A DNA stretch of 64,000 nucleotides from contig CP075492.1 of NCBI GenBank assembly GCA_021613535.1, positions 7,874,001 through 7,938,000 of the forward strand, written 5' to 3'. Below are positions 13,502 to 24,500 of the stretch, piece by piece. The position numbers were made by a program, and so were the translations under genes. Each line of letters opens with the position of its first letter. Within the stretch, counting starts at the first letter, position 1. Origin of the DNA: Adineta vaga. Lineage: Eukaryota > Rotifera. The notes under the pieces were generated by a model. It saw only the letters and a list, made by a program, of their open reading frames with translations. It searched no databases and had not been told where the DNA came from.

Positions 13502-14738
13502 TTAAAACAATGAACAACGAGACCAAAACGAGGTATCAGGTTTTTTCGTTTGATCTTTTTTTGGTTTGATTACCATTGATTTACCAGGTTGTTCCGTACT
13601 CTAAAGAATTGTAATGTCGAATAAATTAAATAATTTCTAAGAATTCATACCGCTTTTTTGTCAATTTTAGCTTTTATATCTCGTGCAAGAGACAAAAATG
13701 CTTCTTCAACATTCTATAAAGAATAACAATTTATCAATGAAAGTATTGAAATAGATATTTATTTCAAAACTTACAATATTGCCTTTTGCACTAGTTTCCA
13801 TAAATTTGATACCATAATTATTAGCTAGCTAAATAAAAGATTTAAATATTAGAAAAAAGACGAAGATATGTTTTTCTTCTTCTCCTTCTCAAATGATAAA
13901 AGTATAGTCAGCGTTGGTATTACATACATTTTCACCCTTTTCTCGAGATACTTGTCGTTTATCTTGCATGTCACATTTATTTCCAATTAACATTCGTTCT
14001 ACTTCGGCTGAAGCATGCTACAATAGAAATCATCTCGATAGCAAAAAAAATCAACTATTTCCTCTCATTCATACTTCTTCAATATTACGAATCCAATTTC
14101 TTATATTATCAAAGCTTTTTTCACTGGTTATATCATATACCAACATAATTCCCTAGAATAGATATAATTATTTATATCATGCCAATTTTAAGTTTGTTCT
14201 CTACCATAGCGCCTCGATAATATGCTGTTGTAATTGTTTTAAATCGTTCCTAAACAGAATTATTTATATTCAAGATAAATCTAAAAACAATATGTATGTG
14301 TTCCATACTTGACCAGCAGTATCCCTATACGAAACAAAACGATATAACCCGTTATCTTTCTTTCATTCGATGTTAACATACCATATTTGTAATTTGATTT
14401 TTCGTCCATCAAGATCAATTGTACGAATTTTAAAATCAATACCTTGAAATAAGAAAAACAGAATTGATTTACAACCAAAAAAACATCTTTAACGATATTA
14501 CCGATTGTCGATATAAATGTGGTACTGAATGCTGAATCACAGAAACGTAATAAAACGCATGTCTAAATAAGCATAGATTCATTTGTATAGATGAACAAAT
14601 TGGCTTTATCGGTTAAGTAAATACCTTTCCGACACCGCTATCACCTAAAATAGAAGGCGATTAGAATTTCACTATTCATAAGAGAGATAACATACCAATT
14701 AAAAGTAATTTAAATAAATAATCATAGGCTTTCGCCAT
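13502..14738 (-). CDS. RAB8: Rab8-type small GTPase
   Basis: About ten small exons give a complete Rab protein that starts [15 protein letters not shown], as in Rab8. The G motifs are all present: GDSGVGKT (P-loop), TIGID with switch 1, WDTAGQE (switch 2), GNKCD and ETSAK. The effector-loop region [20 protein letters not shown] and the stretch [16 protein letters not shown] support Rab8 over Rab1 or Rab10. The C-terminus SRCSLF is a CAAX-type prenylation site like the CVLL of vertebrate Rab8. Rab8 directs exocytic and ciliary traffic from the trans-Golgi. Start 14738 is fixed by family alignment. Two exons are tiny: 14625-14644 (20 nt) and 14309-14324 (16 nt). Confidence 0.95.
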
Positions 14739-17183
14739 TTCTATCTCTAATGATATTAAGTGATAATATATATATATATATATTAATATAGATCCATATG
14801 GTGTTTGATGTGTATCTGGAACGACAAAATAATGCTCTCGATCTTGTATATCTTTTAGCATACAAGATAGAAGAAAAGAAAGAGAAAATAACTTCTCTGA
14901 AAAACAAACATGATGAATGAATCAATGATGTTTACAGTACTTGCAAATAATCGTTTAACCATGAATAAACCAACGATTATTTCGATTGAATTTTTGTGAA
15001 AACAGCATGATGTATTTTTTATTTGTGAATCATAATCATGTAATATTCGTTATGAGTAAGAAAGAGTTTATGTCAATGGTGGCATTCCAACCAGCAGAAA
15101 CAGTAATGAAACATGAAATGAACGCCATCAACTAGCGCACTCTATTTCATTTCTATTGTGTGTATACATGTTATAGCAGCAGCTTCCTTTCTTCATGAAA
15201 TGGATGAACTACGAAACATATTGTAACTTTATATCTACGTTCTTAATCTTCAAGATGAATAAAACTATAGAATCGCATTGATGTTTTCTATGTACAGTAG
15301 TTAGAAGGAACGTGAATTGTTAATTAGTTGATTGTTATCTGATAATTCAACGTGGTAAACTGAATAATAAAGCAGTTTACAATGAAATATACTCATTTAT
15401 ATCTATCTCTATCACGTGTATAATCATTAAAACTCATTGTTTACCGATGATAAGATTAGATGAAAAATTACTAAATATTATAGACAATGACTTGTTTTTC
15501 ATGTAAATCTTCCATCATGGTTCTCAGGTATATTTATTAAGTTCTTGTAAATCAGATGAATAGTTATAAAACAAGGGTCTCCAATATAGATGGTTATTGA
15601 TCGAGATCTTCTTTATTTTTCAAGATTTTATTCTTTATAGTATATTCCAATTGTTTGTTGATTCTTCTCCTTGTCTGTTCTTTCATATGACATACATATA
15701 ATTCACTAATAAAAGGGAAATAACATCTCAATAAAATCTTCAAACAAAAATGAAACCATCAAACGTTGAATATCACTCTGAATTCTAAGAAATAGCTTGA
15801 TGTAATATAAGGTGACTACCCAGATCAAAACAGCACGGCTGTACTTTGCCATATTGTGAGCATTCGTAGACGTTTTCAATATTAATGATTGAACACTTAT
15901 TCTTAAAAAATGCTCAATGATATGCAACGATATAATTTTTTGATAAATTTTTAATATTCATTTGACCAGATATTCATTACGCGAACAAACGGTAGAAAAC
16001 AACATGTTTGATTAGGACAACGGATTCATTAATCAGGTTATTTATACTGAAAGATTTAATAATGAAAAATAATTAAACTTACAAAGAATAATGAAGAACA
16101 AGTATATCTTGAATCTAGCTATAAATTTAAACATTTCAAGTTCTTTGGCAAAGGTGTTGAATGTGGTGAACTTAATGATTAATAAAGACGATCGTTGAAC
16201 ATCTTTTCAAATCCTATTTATCTTTCATGAATAATTTCAATATGAAATAATTTTATGCAAGTATATTCGATTTTTAAGGAAATATAGGATATCGGTAAAT
16301 CATAGAAAAGGTCTTAGTCATGTTGTAAATTTAGAAAACATTTTGCATATGAATATTATAATTCTTTATGTACATCTAATATAGTTTTGATTTGTGTAAG
16401 TTCTCCGATTAATAATTCATGGCCATATGATTGCACCAGTTGAGGGTAAAATCGAAAACAATAAACATGATTTTCAATGGCTTACATCAATATGATATCT
16501 TTGGACATTTTGGTAATTTCTTTCACAAGTATCTTATCATAACTGCTTTATAGGATAGAAAGAACGTTGCTATTGGTCCTTTACATAACATCTATTTTTC
16601 GTTGGTTTACGAAGAAAAAACACATAACTCATTCGAAGCAGTTGTTTTTTTAATTGGAAAAGAACATTCGAATATGTAAGAGTAATTGATTTTATTCTCT
16701 TGATGTTTTCTTTTGTATATTATTTATTGCATAAATGAATATTTTCGGAATATTCTGTGTCGCACATTGAACATAGCACGTATAGTACATAGATCTGAAT
16801 ATCACATTTACATCAATATAGTTCATAAGTAGATCGTCGTGTACTGTTTTTTTTTATAAATATCGTCAATCTTCAGTTTATGGCGACATCTCTTATATAT
16901 AATTTTATCTTGCCTTTGTATTCTTTCTATTCTCGACAAATCGAACTTCTCCTTACTTATTTGTCATACTTCATCTTTTTTTCCCTTCCTCGCCTTCGGT
17001 TGATTTTTCAATAGTCATATCAAACTTGACGACCTAAAGAGAAAGGTGATGAAATAAAATGAATTTCTTTAAACTTTTACTATATTTCCTTATGTTTCCA
17101 AACAAAAGAATCTACTCATTAGAAATATATTAATTGCATCTTTTATTTCAGTTCGTCCTTCAAATAAAAAACAGTCAGTTCAA
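14739..17183. other. Divergent intergenic region between Rab8 and TBP
   Basis: About 2.4 kb between the divergent Rab8 and TBP starts, so both promoters should lie here. A (TA)n run at 14767-14783 lies just upstream of the Rab8 start. A polypyrimidine tract and AG at about 17151 sit just upstream of the TBP start, suggesting a spliced 5' leader. A 73-codon minus-strand frame at 15706-15927 and a short plus-strand frame around 16081-16175 could not be assigned. Confidence 0.45.
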
Positions 17184-18231
17184 ATGGATTTTTCACCTGC
17201 ATTTCACGATCCTCATTCACATCAAGTTTGTATTACAAGAATTATTTCTCTGATTTTACAAATCCTTTTCTCTTCAGAACGAACAACATGCTTCCCCAAT
17301 GTCTTTACCACCATCAGCTGCACCACGAAGTGTTGCACTCAAAGAAGAAGCATATGCAGTTAATATGGATAATACAACTACAACACAACATTACCCATCA
17401 ATTGCTTCCAAAATAACTACAACTATGGGTCCACCAGCGTCAGTTTCATCTTATCATCTTAATTCTGTTGCTCCTTCAACTCCATATTCAGCAGCAGCTG
17501 CTACACCTTTTACACCTCGTCCAGCAGATGTTTCACATTTACAACCAAGTTTACAGTGAATAAAAAATACAATTTGACTTCATTATCTAAATTATTTTTT
17601 TTAGAAATATAGTATCAACAGTAAATCTTGGTTGTCAATTAGATTTAAAACGCATTGCATTACAAGCACGAAATGCTGAATATAATCCTAAACGTTTTGC
17701 TGCTGTTATTATGCGTATTCGTAATCCACGTACAACAGCATTAATATTTGGTTCAGGAAAAATGGTTTGTACAGGTGCAAAAAGTGAAGAAGCTTCATTA
17801 CAAGCTGCTCGACGTTATGCTCGAGTTATTCAAAAACTTGGTTTTCCTGTAGGAAATTTCCAATATCTTCTGTTATTTTTATATTATTCTTGATGTATAA
17901 TTTTAGGCAAAATTTCGAGATTTTAAAATCCAAAATATGGTTGGAAGTGTCGATGTCAAATTTCCAATTCGTTTAGAAGCACTTGTTTTGAAACATTATC
18001 AATTTTGCAGGTTTGAAATTTGTTTTTTGATAAAAATTAATCTCTATCTTTTTTCCTATTAGTTATGAACCAGAATTATTTCCTGGTTTAATCTATCGAA
18101 TGATGCATCCAAAGATTGTATTACTCATATTTGTTTCGGGAAAAGTAGTCTTAACTGGCGCTAAAGTTCGTCGAGAAATTCACGAAGCATTCGAACGAAT
18201 TTATCCCATATTAAAAGGTTTTCGAAAATAG
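17184..18231 (+). CDS. TBP: TATA-box-binding protein
   Basis: Exons begin at 17184, 17278, about 17607, 17907 and 18062 and run to the stop at 18229-18231. The N-terminus is short and rich in Ser, Thr, Ala and Pro ([14 protein letters not shown] onward), ending before [15 protein letters not shown]. The conserved saddle then has two repeats. The first includes [32 protein letters not shown] and [14 protein letters not shown]. The second includes [35 protein letters not shown] and [15 protein letters not shown], ending [12 protein letters not shown]. This is the general factor that bends TATA-box DNA and nucleates RNA polymerase I, II and III initiation complexes. The core is very close to the animal consensus; only the N-terminus is lineage-specific. 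An acceptor lies about 32 nt before the ATG, so a 5' UTR exon or trans-spliced leader is likely. Confidence 0.97.
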
Positions 18232-18880
18232 ATACTATTTTCATTTATGTACAGAATTAGTTACGGTGACTTATATATATATATATATGTAAACATATAT
18301 CTGTATAGTTTTTTCTCTCTCTCTTCATTGCCTGTTTCTTAGTACTATATAAATGTGTTATGAGCGTGTGCAGATTCTTGTTTGTTGTTGCTGCTGCTGT
18401 TGTTGTTGTTTTTTATTTATGCTAATAAAAGCAAAAGATATATGCTCAGTCAAGATAAATATTTAACTATGTCAGATATTAGGCATTACATCAGATCTTT
18501 CGAAATATTGCCGTGTGCTTTAATATTAACATTCTCTCATGTGTACATCATAGCAAAAAGAAACCTTATTTTGTTTTTCTTTTTCATCCAATGCACATTG
18601 CAAACGTGTGGTGTAATAATTACAAATGTGTTGAGTAAGTTTTGTTATTGCTATAAAAAGCAAGTGAAGAGAAGAAACAAAACATTTTTCAACGTTTATT
18701 CAGGTAAGGTTACTTTAAGTGAAATAAACTTATTTTTTATATACGCTTATTAAATAGATTCGACACTCAGTTTCGAACGTACTTTACTGAGCCACTTGTT
18801 TTTCTTTGAAACATAAATCAATAAAAGTATATTACAATCGTTGTATTTCTTTATTAATCTGAAATGTTTTTCCTACTTAG
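18232..18880. other. Intergenic, TBP 3' side and likely 5' leader or intron of the next gene
   Basis: A (TA)n run sits at about 18273-18289. The segment 18635-18880 has the look of an intron, GTAAGT to a pyrimidine-rich TTTTTCCTACTTAG, placed directly before the RGG-coding exon. The 123-codon frame at 18382-18753 opens on a CTG/TTG repeat and is not called. Confidence 0.45.
18424..18429 (+). terminator. Poly(A) signal candidate for TBP
   Basis: AATAAA about 190 nt after the TBP stop codon and before the next gene. It is assigned by position only. Confidence 0.4.
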
Positions 18881-20881
18881 TGGTTCGTGGTCGTGGAGCT
18901 TCTCGTGGACGTGGACGTGGACGTGGACGAGGTGGTAGTCGAGGTGGTGCTGCTGGCCGAGGTCGAGGTCGAGGTGGAGCAGCAGCTCGAGGTGGACGAC
19001 GTGTAGGTCGTCGAACATTTCGACAACCACGAATGGATACTGATCAACAGGCATCCACTACTCCTCTCACCGATCTTGACATAAATGGTGATCCAAAACC
19101 ATTTTTTGTCAATGCAAATGTTACATTAGATCATCATATTCAAGCACAAACAACTAATTTACCACGTTATTTGGCTGCTCTCTTCTCTCTTGATAGCAAT
19201 AGTGTTGAAATAGGTCAAAAGGCCAAAGCATGTGCATTAGCTGCAGCCTGGTGTCGACACGATCATAAATTAGCAAATAATCTTTTACGTCACCGACGTT
19301 TATTTACTTTAACTGAAGTTCTCAAAGCAGTAACTATGTTAGATGCTGGTCGACAAATTCGTGTCTATGAAAAGAAATTAAAACGTCTTGAATTAAGTAA
19401 AACAAAAACAAAAACAACTAAATTAGGCAAAATAAAAAATAATATCGATAATTTAAATAAATTGAAACCATCATCTGGTTCAGCTAGTGGTGCTGTTGCT
19501 CGACATGTTCAACGTTGGACACGCACACTCACGAAACAAGAATTAGAATACTTTGCATTACATATGCCAACAGAACCATGGAAGAAATTAGCAGATATCG
19601 TTCATTTTAATCCAACAAAAGATTTTCCAGCATTACCATGGTTTTTACCATTCTGTTTCGGTACACCTGCACCAGCAGAAACAATGGTTGCACGTTGTCG
19701 AGATTTAACGAATGAAACTGTAAATGGTCTATTGAAGGAATTCGCAATTCCATATTCACATTTAAAAGAATTTAAAGAACAATTGAGTGATGAATCGAAA
19801 GCGAGAATTGCCGCAAAAGAAGACAAACTCGATACCATTCTTTGGTATTACGAAGATTTACAATGTTCAGCTGTTGATGATATAATCGTCGAACGATTAC
19901 GTGAAGGTGAACAGATCACTTTACCTTATGGTAAACTGATGGAACGTCTATTGCTTTGTCGATTATTACGTGAAGGTGAATCGACAACTACAGGACGTTA
20001 TGGCCGTCGAGCTGCTCGAAATGCATCAGCAGATCCAACAAATACAACACCTGCACATCCAGATAAAGCAAAATTCTATTCTGATCTATTACCAGTTGCA
20101 CAGGCTCAATTGGAAAAAATTAAATTACCATTAGAATCACCTGTAGCAGTCATTGGTGATGCATCCGGTTCTATGGAAGTTGCTATTCGTACAGCAACCA
20201 TTCTTTCTTCATTACTTACAGCTATTTGTTCAGCAAAATTGAATTTCTTCAATGATAAAGTATTCGAACCAGCTTTCATTCCTAAAACTCTTGAAGATGT
20301 TTTATCATTGGCTATTGTTACACGAGCTGATGGTTCAACTGCAAATGCTGCTGGTCTTGTACCTTATTACGATGCAAAAGAAGTAATCAAAACATTCGTC
20401 ATGGTCACAGATGAAGAAGAAAATGCCAACGGTACAACAGCTGATGGGTTTTCATCGCGATTTCAAGAATTATTTTTGAAATATCGAGCAGAAGTTTATC
20501 CAGCTAAACTTGTCTTCATCTCTTTTCTTTCTCATCAACATGCCCAAGGTCAAATGTATTCAGCATTCAAAGCTGCTGATGTTCCCGATGTACTTCAAGT
20601 AGGAAACTAAATTTATAACAAAAAATTAAGATCATTTAATTTATATATTTTTCTCTTTCTAGTTCAAATTCAATCGCGAACGTCCTGATTTAACTAAAAT
20701 TGATAATCTCATTGGTTTATTATCAACTGGTTCTTCGACTTCATTTGATAATAATCTTGAGCCATTACAAGCTGAATTTCAAGAAAAAGGTATTGAAGCC
20801 GTCTTAACACGATTGATCGGAAAACAAGATGGAAACGGTGCACCAATGGAAATGCCAATGGATACCACACCGTCAAATTAA
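18881..20881 (+). CDS. RGG-rich von Willebrand A protein, Ro60-like architecture
   Basis: Exons 18881-20598 and 20663-20881. A strong acceptor lies immediately before 18881 and leaves the frame as N|TG GTT CGT. If the upstream exon ends in A, the start codon is made by splicing and the protein is 645 residues (see findings). Residues 2-50 are RG/RGG repeats typical of RNA-binding proteins. A long helical region follows (about 60-410), including MPTEPWKKLADIVHFNPTKDF. A VWA domain comes next with an intact MIDAS: DASGSM, then the Thr in DGSTANAAGL, then the Asp in VTDEEEN. Helical repeats followed by VWA is the layout of Ro60/TROVE proteins, which bind Y RNAs and misfolded small RNAs. I do not recognise a true TROVE sequence signature, so the link to Ro60 is inference from architecture. 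Confidence 0.75.
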
Positions 20882-21568
20882 ATTTTTCATTGTTCCGTTA
20901 CTTTTTTTATATATAAATCAATAAATTGAAGATAAAAACTTGCTAAATTCAGTGATAATCATTCTTCGAATTATAAGTCATATAATAACCGAAGAGTTTA
21001 GCCGACCTCGAAGTTTAGATGATATTAAAAAGTCGAACGATTTCTTATGTTCTTTAGTTTTACTATTCTACAGGATGTTTCAATTCTTGACATGTAACTT
21101 CCTAGCAATCAAAATTGAAATTTGCCGTCACAAATATAAGAAAAAATGTAGTTTTATCTGCTCATTGCACTTATTTTTCAGATTGACATCAAAATGTTTT
21201 TCGATACAGATACTTTTAATATGAATGTCATTGTTCATTAACTAAGTATGCTAAATAGTGTTTCTCTGTTGTTTTAATTTCCCAGAGAGACACGAAAAGA
21301 ATTTTGCTGATACTCCGGATATTCCAAGATGCAATATTCTTTTCTAGAGTGAAAAAAAAGCTTGATGAGTAAACGCAATCAAATCTTATTTTTTATGATA
21401 AGTAGTGCAAAATCATTCATTTCCTAATTGTTCACATTATTGTCAAGCATCAATTGAAATGTGAAAGAGAGACTGTCGTCATCAAAAAAAATAAAATCCT
21501 AAATTATTTTTTTACAAAATCGACAAAACTCCAAGTGCATACACTATTTCTTCAAGCTCAGTGTCACA
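20882..21568. other. Intergenic, upstream of polycystin-1-like gene
   Basis: AT-rich, with a poly(A) signal for the preceding gene near its start. A 94-codon frame at 20940-21224 is hydrophobic but resembles no known family, and I do not call it. No signal-peptide exon for the next gene could be identified here. A possible acceptor (TTCTTCAAG) lies about 12 nt before 21569. Confidence 0.4.
20920..20925 (+). terminator. Poly(A) signal, RGG-VWA gene
   Basis: AATAAA 39 nt after the stop codon of the RGG-VWA gene, the expected place for a short 3' UTR. Confidence 0.6.
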
Positions 21569-24500
21569 ATGTCAATCTTTCCAAACTCAACTTCTACTGC
21601 TTTGATCTATGCTAAAATTACTGCACCAAGTATTGTAGCAAATCTAATTCAATTTGGTACTCTATTGATTACACATGGATATCAACAAAATTTACTATTG
21701 AATCCAGGTGCATATTCTATTGATCCAGATTCTGATACATTTAATGCAACTGTAAGTATACAATTATCACCCAGAAAATCACTTTCGATTGTTTTTTCTT
21801 GGATAGAATTGGAATTATGACTATTATTGTCGAATATATGATCGGTATTCATTTCCAAATATTAATGGTACACTGTTAACTATCGATGATTCTCGAATTG
21901 ATTCATTGAATCCATCATGTTTCGCAAATCAATCAAGTATATTGTCTTATATCTGATTGTTTTCTGATTAATCTCAGTTGTTGTTGTTGTTTTTTTTATT
22001 TTGAAAACAGGAAATGGATCTGAATTAGAATATCATGGATCAATCCTATCACCCAAATCTTCACTAATCATTCTAGCAGGTTCATTTTCTTCAAATGAAA
22101 CATATCAAATCATGGTTCATATGACACATCGTCAAAATTCTTCTTTGACAGCAACTGGTTATGTTATAGTACATGTAGAAGAGACTCATTCTCCATTGAT
22201 AGCCGTTGCGTAAGTTTGTTTTTTTTTTCGTTCTATTCTATACATAAGTATAAGAGTAATGTTGATTTAGCTGTGTAATTTCGACAATGTGTATCCCAAA
22301 TGTTGAATATCAATATATGAATCCAACTACACAAGCAGCATTATTTTCAGTTTGTGTAAATAATTGTTCAAAAGCTGATTCTATTTCATGGAATATCTAT
22401 CAAGGATCGGTGAATGTTTCATCTAATGTTACTCAATGGAGTTTATTCAATCAGATGAATATTTATCGAGATATTTGGTTTTTCGGTAAAGCTATCACAT
22501 TACTTATCATATGCTATTAAAAATATTGATTTGATTTAGGTATGAATACAAATAATTTTACAGCAACAAGTCAATTATTTCTTACGCATCCTTCGATTAC
22601 ATATTGGCGATTTGAAGTTGTTTACTGGTTCGGAAACAGATCAAGTGCAAGTGCATTAAATTTTATAATGAATCAACCACCAAGTAATGGTTCTTGTTCA
22701 ATAAGTCCTTCGAATGGTACAATAAGTACATTATTTACGATTTCATGTTCAAATTGGTTTGATGAAGATGGAATCAAAGATTATTCATTTTATGGTATGT
22801 ATTTATCCTATTCTGGAAAGGAAAGAAATGTCTTGTATAAATCTCTTGAATAGGATGGAGAACAGATCAATCAGATCGAGTAATGATTGCTTTTTCAATG
22901 TTATCAACAAATGAAGTTCTTTTATCTGGTACAAATGAGAATGGATCATTATTACATATTGTTGCAAATATTCGTGATATATATGATTGTGTTACTGAAT
23001 ATAATATATCATCTGTATTTATTGAATCGAATTTTGAAGAAATAGAAAGTTTTATGAATTCTACAAATAATTCATTTATTTCGATGCTTGCAAGTGGAAA
23101 TCAAAATCGTATTAGTCAAATAATAACATCATTATCTCATGAATTCAATAAGATCAATGATCAAGCAATTGAAAATGCTTTGATAAGTGAGTAATCTTGT
23201 CGATATACTTTATAAAAAAAAAACAAGATAATAATGTTCATATAGATGGTATTCCTATATCTACAATATCTATCTCATCATTAAATAGTAAAACTCAACA
23301 AACAGTAAGTTTATTTTGTGATATTTATTGTTTGTTTTATAGATTCACTTGTTATGTATTTGTAGTCATTATCTGGTGTATTGAATACAACTATTGCTCT
23401 TATTGAATATAATAAACAATTGAATAAATATGCAAATGCTCGAGATCTTCTTATTCGTTATATGACAAATCTGTCGATTACAACAATTGAAAGTATCAAA
23501 TTACAATCATCTTCATTAGCTCAGTTTACTAAAGCAACAAATCAATTAACACGAAATTCTTTGGTAATGTCATAAGATTGATTGTATTTCTCTAGTTTCC
23601 TTTCGTTGATAGACTATTGTATCGAATAAATGTTATGAATTAGCATTAGCATTACAAATGAAAAGTACAAGAATCTCTTCGGATGATGTTCAAATTGTAG
23701 GAAGATATTTAAGTGAATGTATAAATAATGTGTTGAGTAGTGTAAATGGTCCATTACAAGTTCGAACAAGTATTCTTGATAAAGATTGGTCTGATGCAAA
23801 TGATTTTCCTATTGATTATGATACTGATCTTGATTCTGAATGGTCAAATCCAAGTATGATAAGAAATGAATGATGTTTAAAAAGATTTGATTTGATGTGT
23901 TTAGATTTATTTGCTGATAAAAATGATTTTTCATGGGAAACAATTGAAAAAGGTCGAAATAATTATTATCAAAAACAATTATCAAAAACAATTCATAATA
24001 AAATGAGTGAAACTATTTCATTGATCAGTAATACAATGAAAACTCATTTAAATCTTGGTCAAAATATGACAATTAATTGTTCATCAATATTTTATCAAAT
24101 GGAAATCATATTAAATTCATCATTATTAAATAAACGAATTGAACAAACAAGTGATGCACATATTATTATTCCATCAAGTATTCATTTAATAAATAATAAT
24201 CATTCTATTATTTCACTTCGAGTTCGTTTTGATTTATATAATAAAATAATCGAATATAATTTTATTGTTTCTTTTAGTCAATTGTTCAATCACTTGCATT
24301 ATCTGATGATAATGGTTTAATATCAAATACAAATCTTTCACGAAGTATTTCATTGACAATCTTAGATCATAATGGAAATGAAATTCCAATTACAACAGAT
24401 TTAAATGATCGAATTGAATTAATTATTCCACGTGATCCAAATTTACAAATTCCATCAATGACTTTACAAAATGTTACAACATCGAATGGAAACACTTCTT

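Noticed and set aside
16081-16175. Short plus-strand reading frame (EEQVYLESSYKF and onward) that sounds protein-like
   Set aside because: No family could be named, no neighbouring exons keep the frame and stops follow at once; not enough to call even a pseudogene.
18382-18753. 123-codon plus-strand frame between TBP and the RGG-VWA gene
   Set aside because: Begins with a CTG/TTG repeat giving poly-Leu, continues as mixed hydrophobic sequence with no family match, and overlaps the likely 5' intron of the next gene.
20940-21224. 94-codon frame before the polycystin-1-like gene
   Set aside because: Hydrophobic and Cys-containing but matches no polycystin ectodomain, and no splice path joins it to 21569 in a sensible way.
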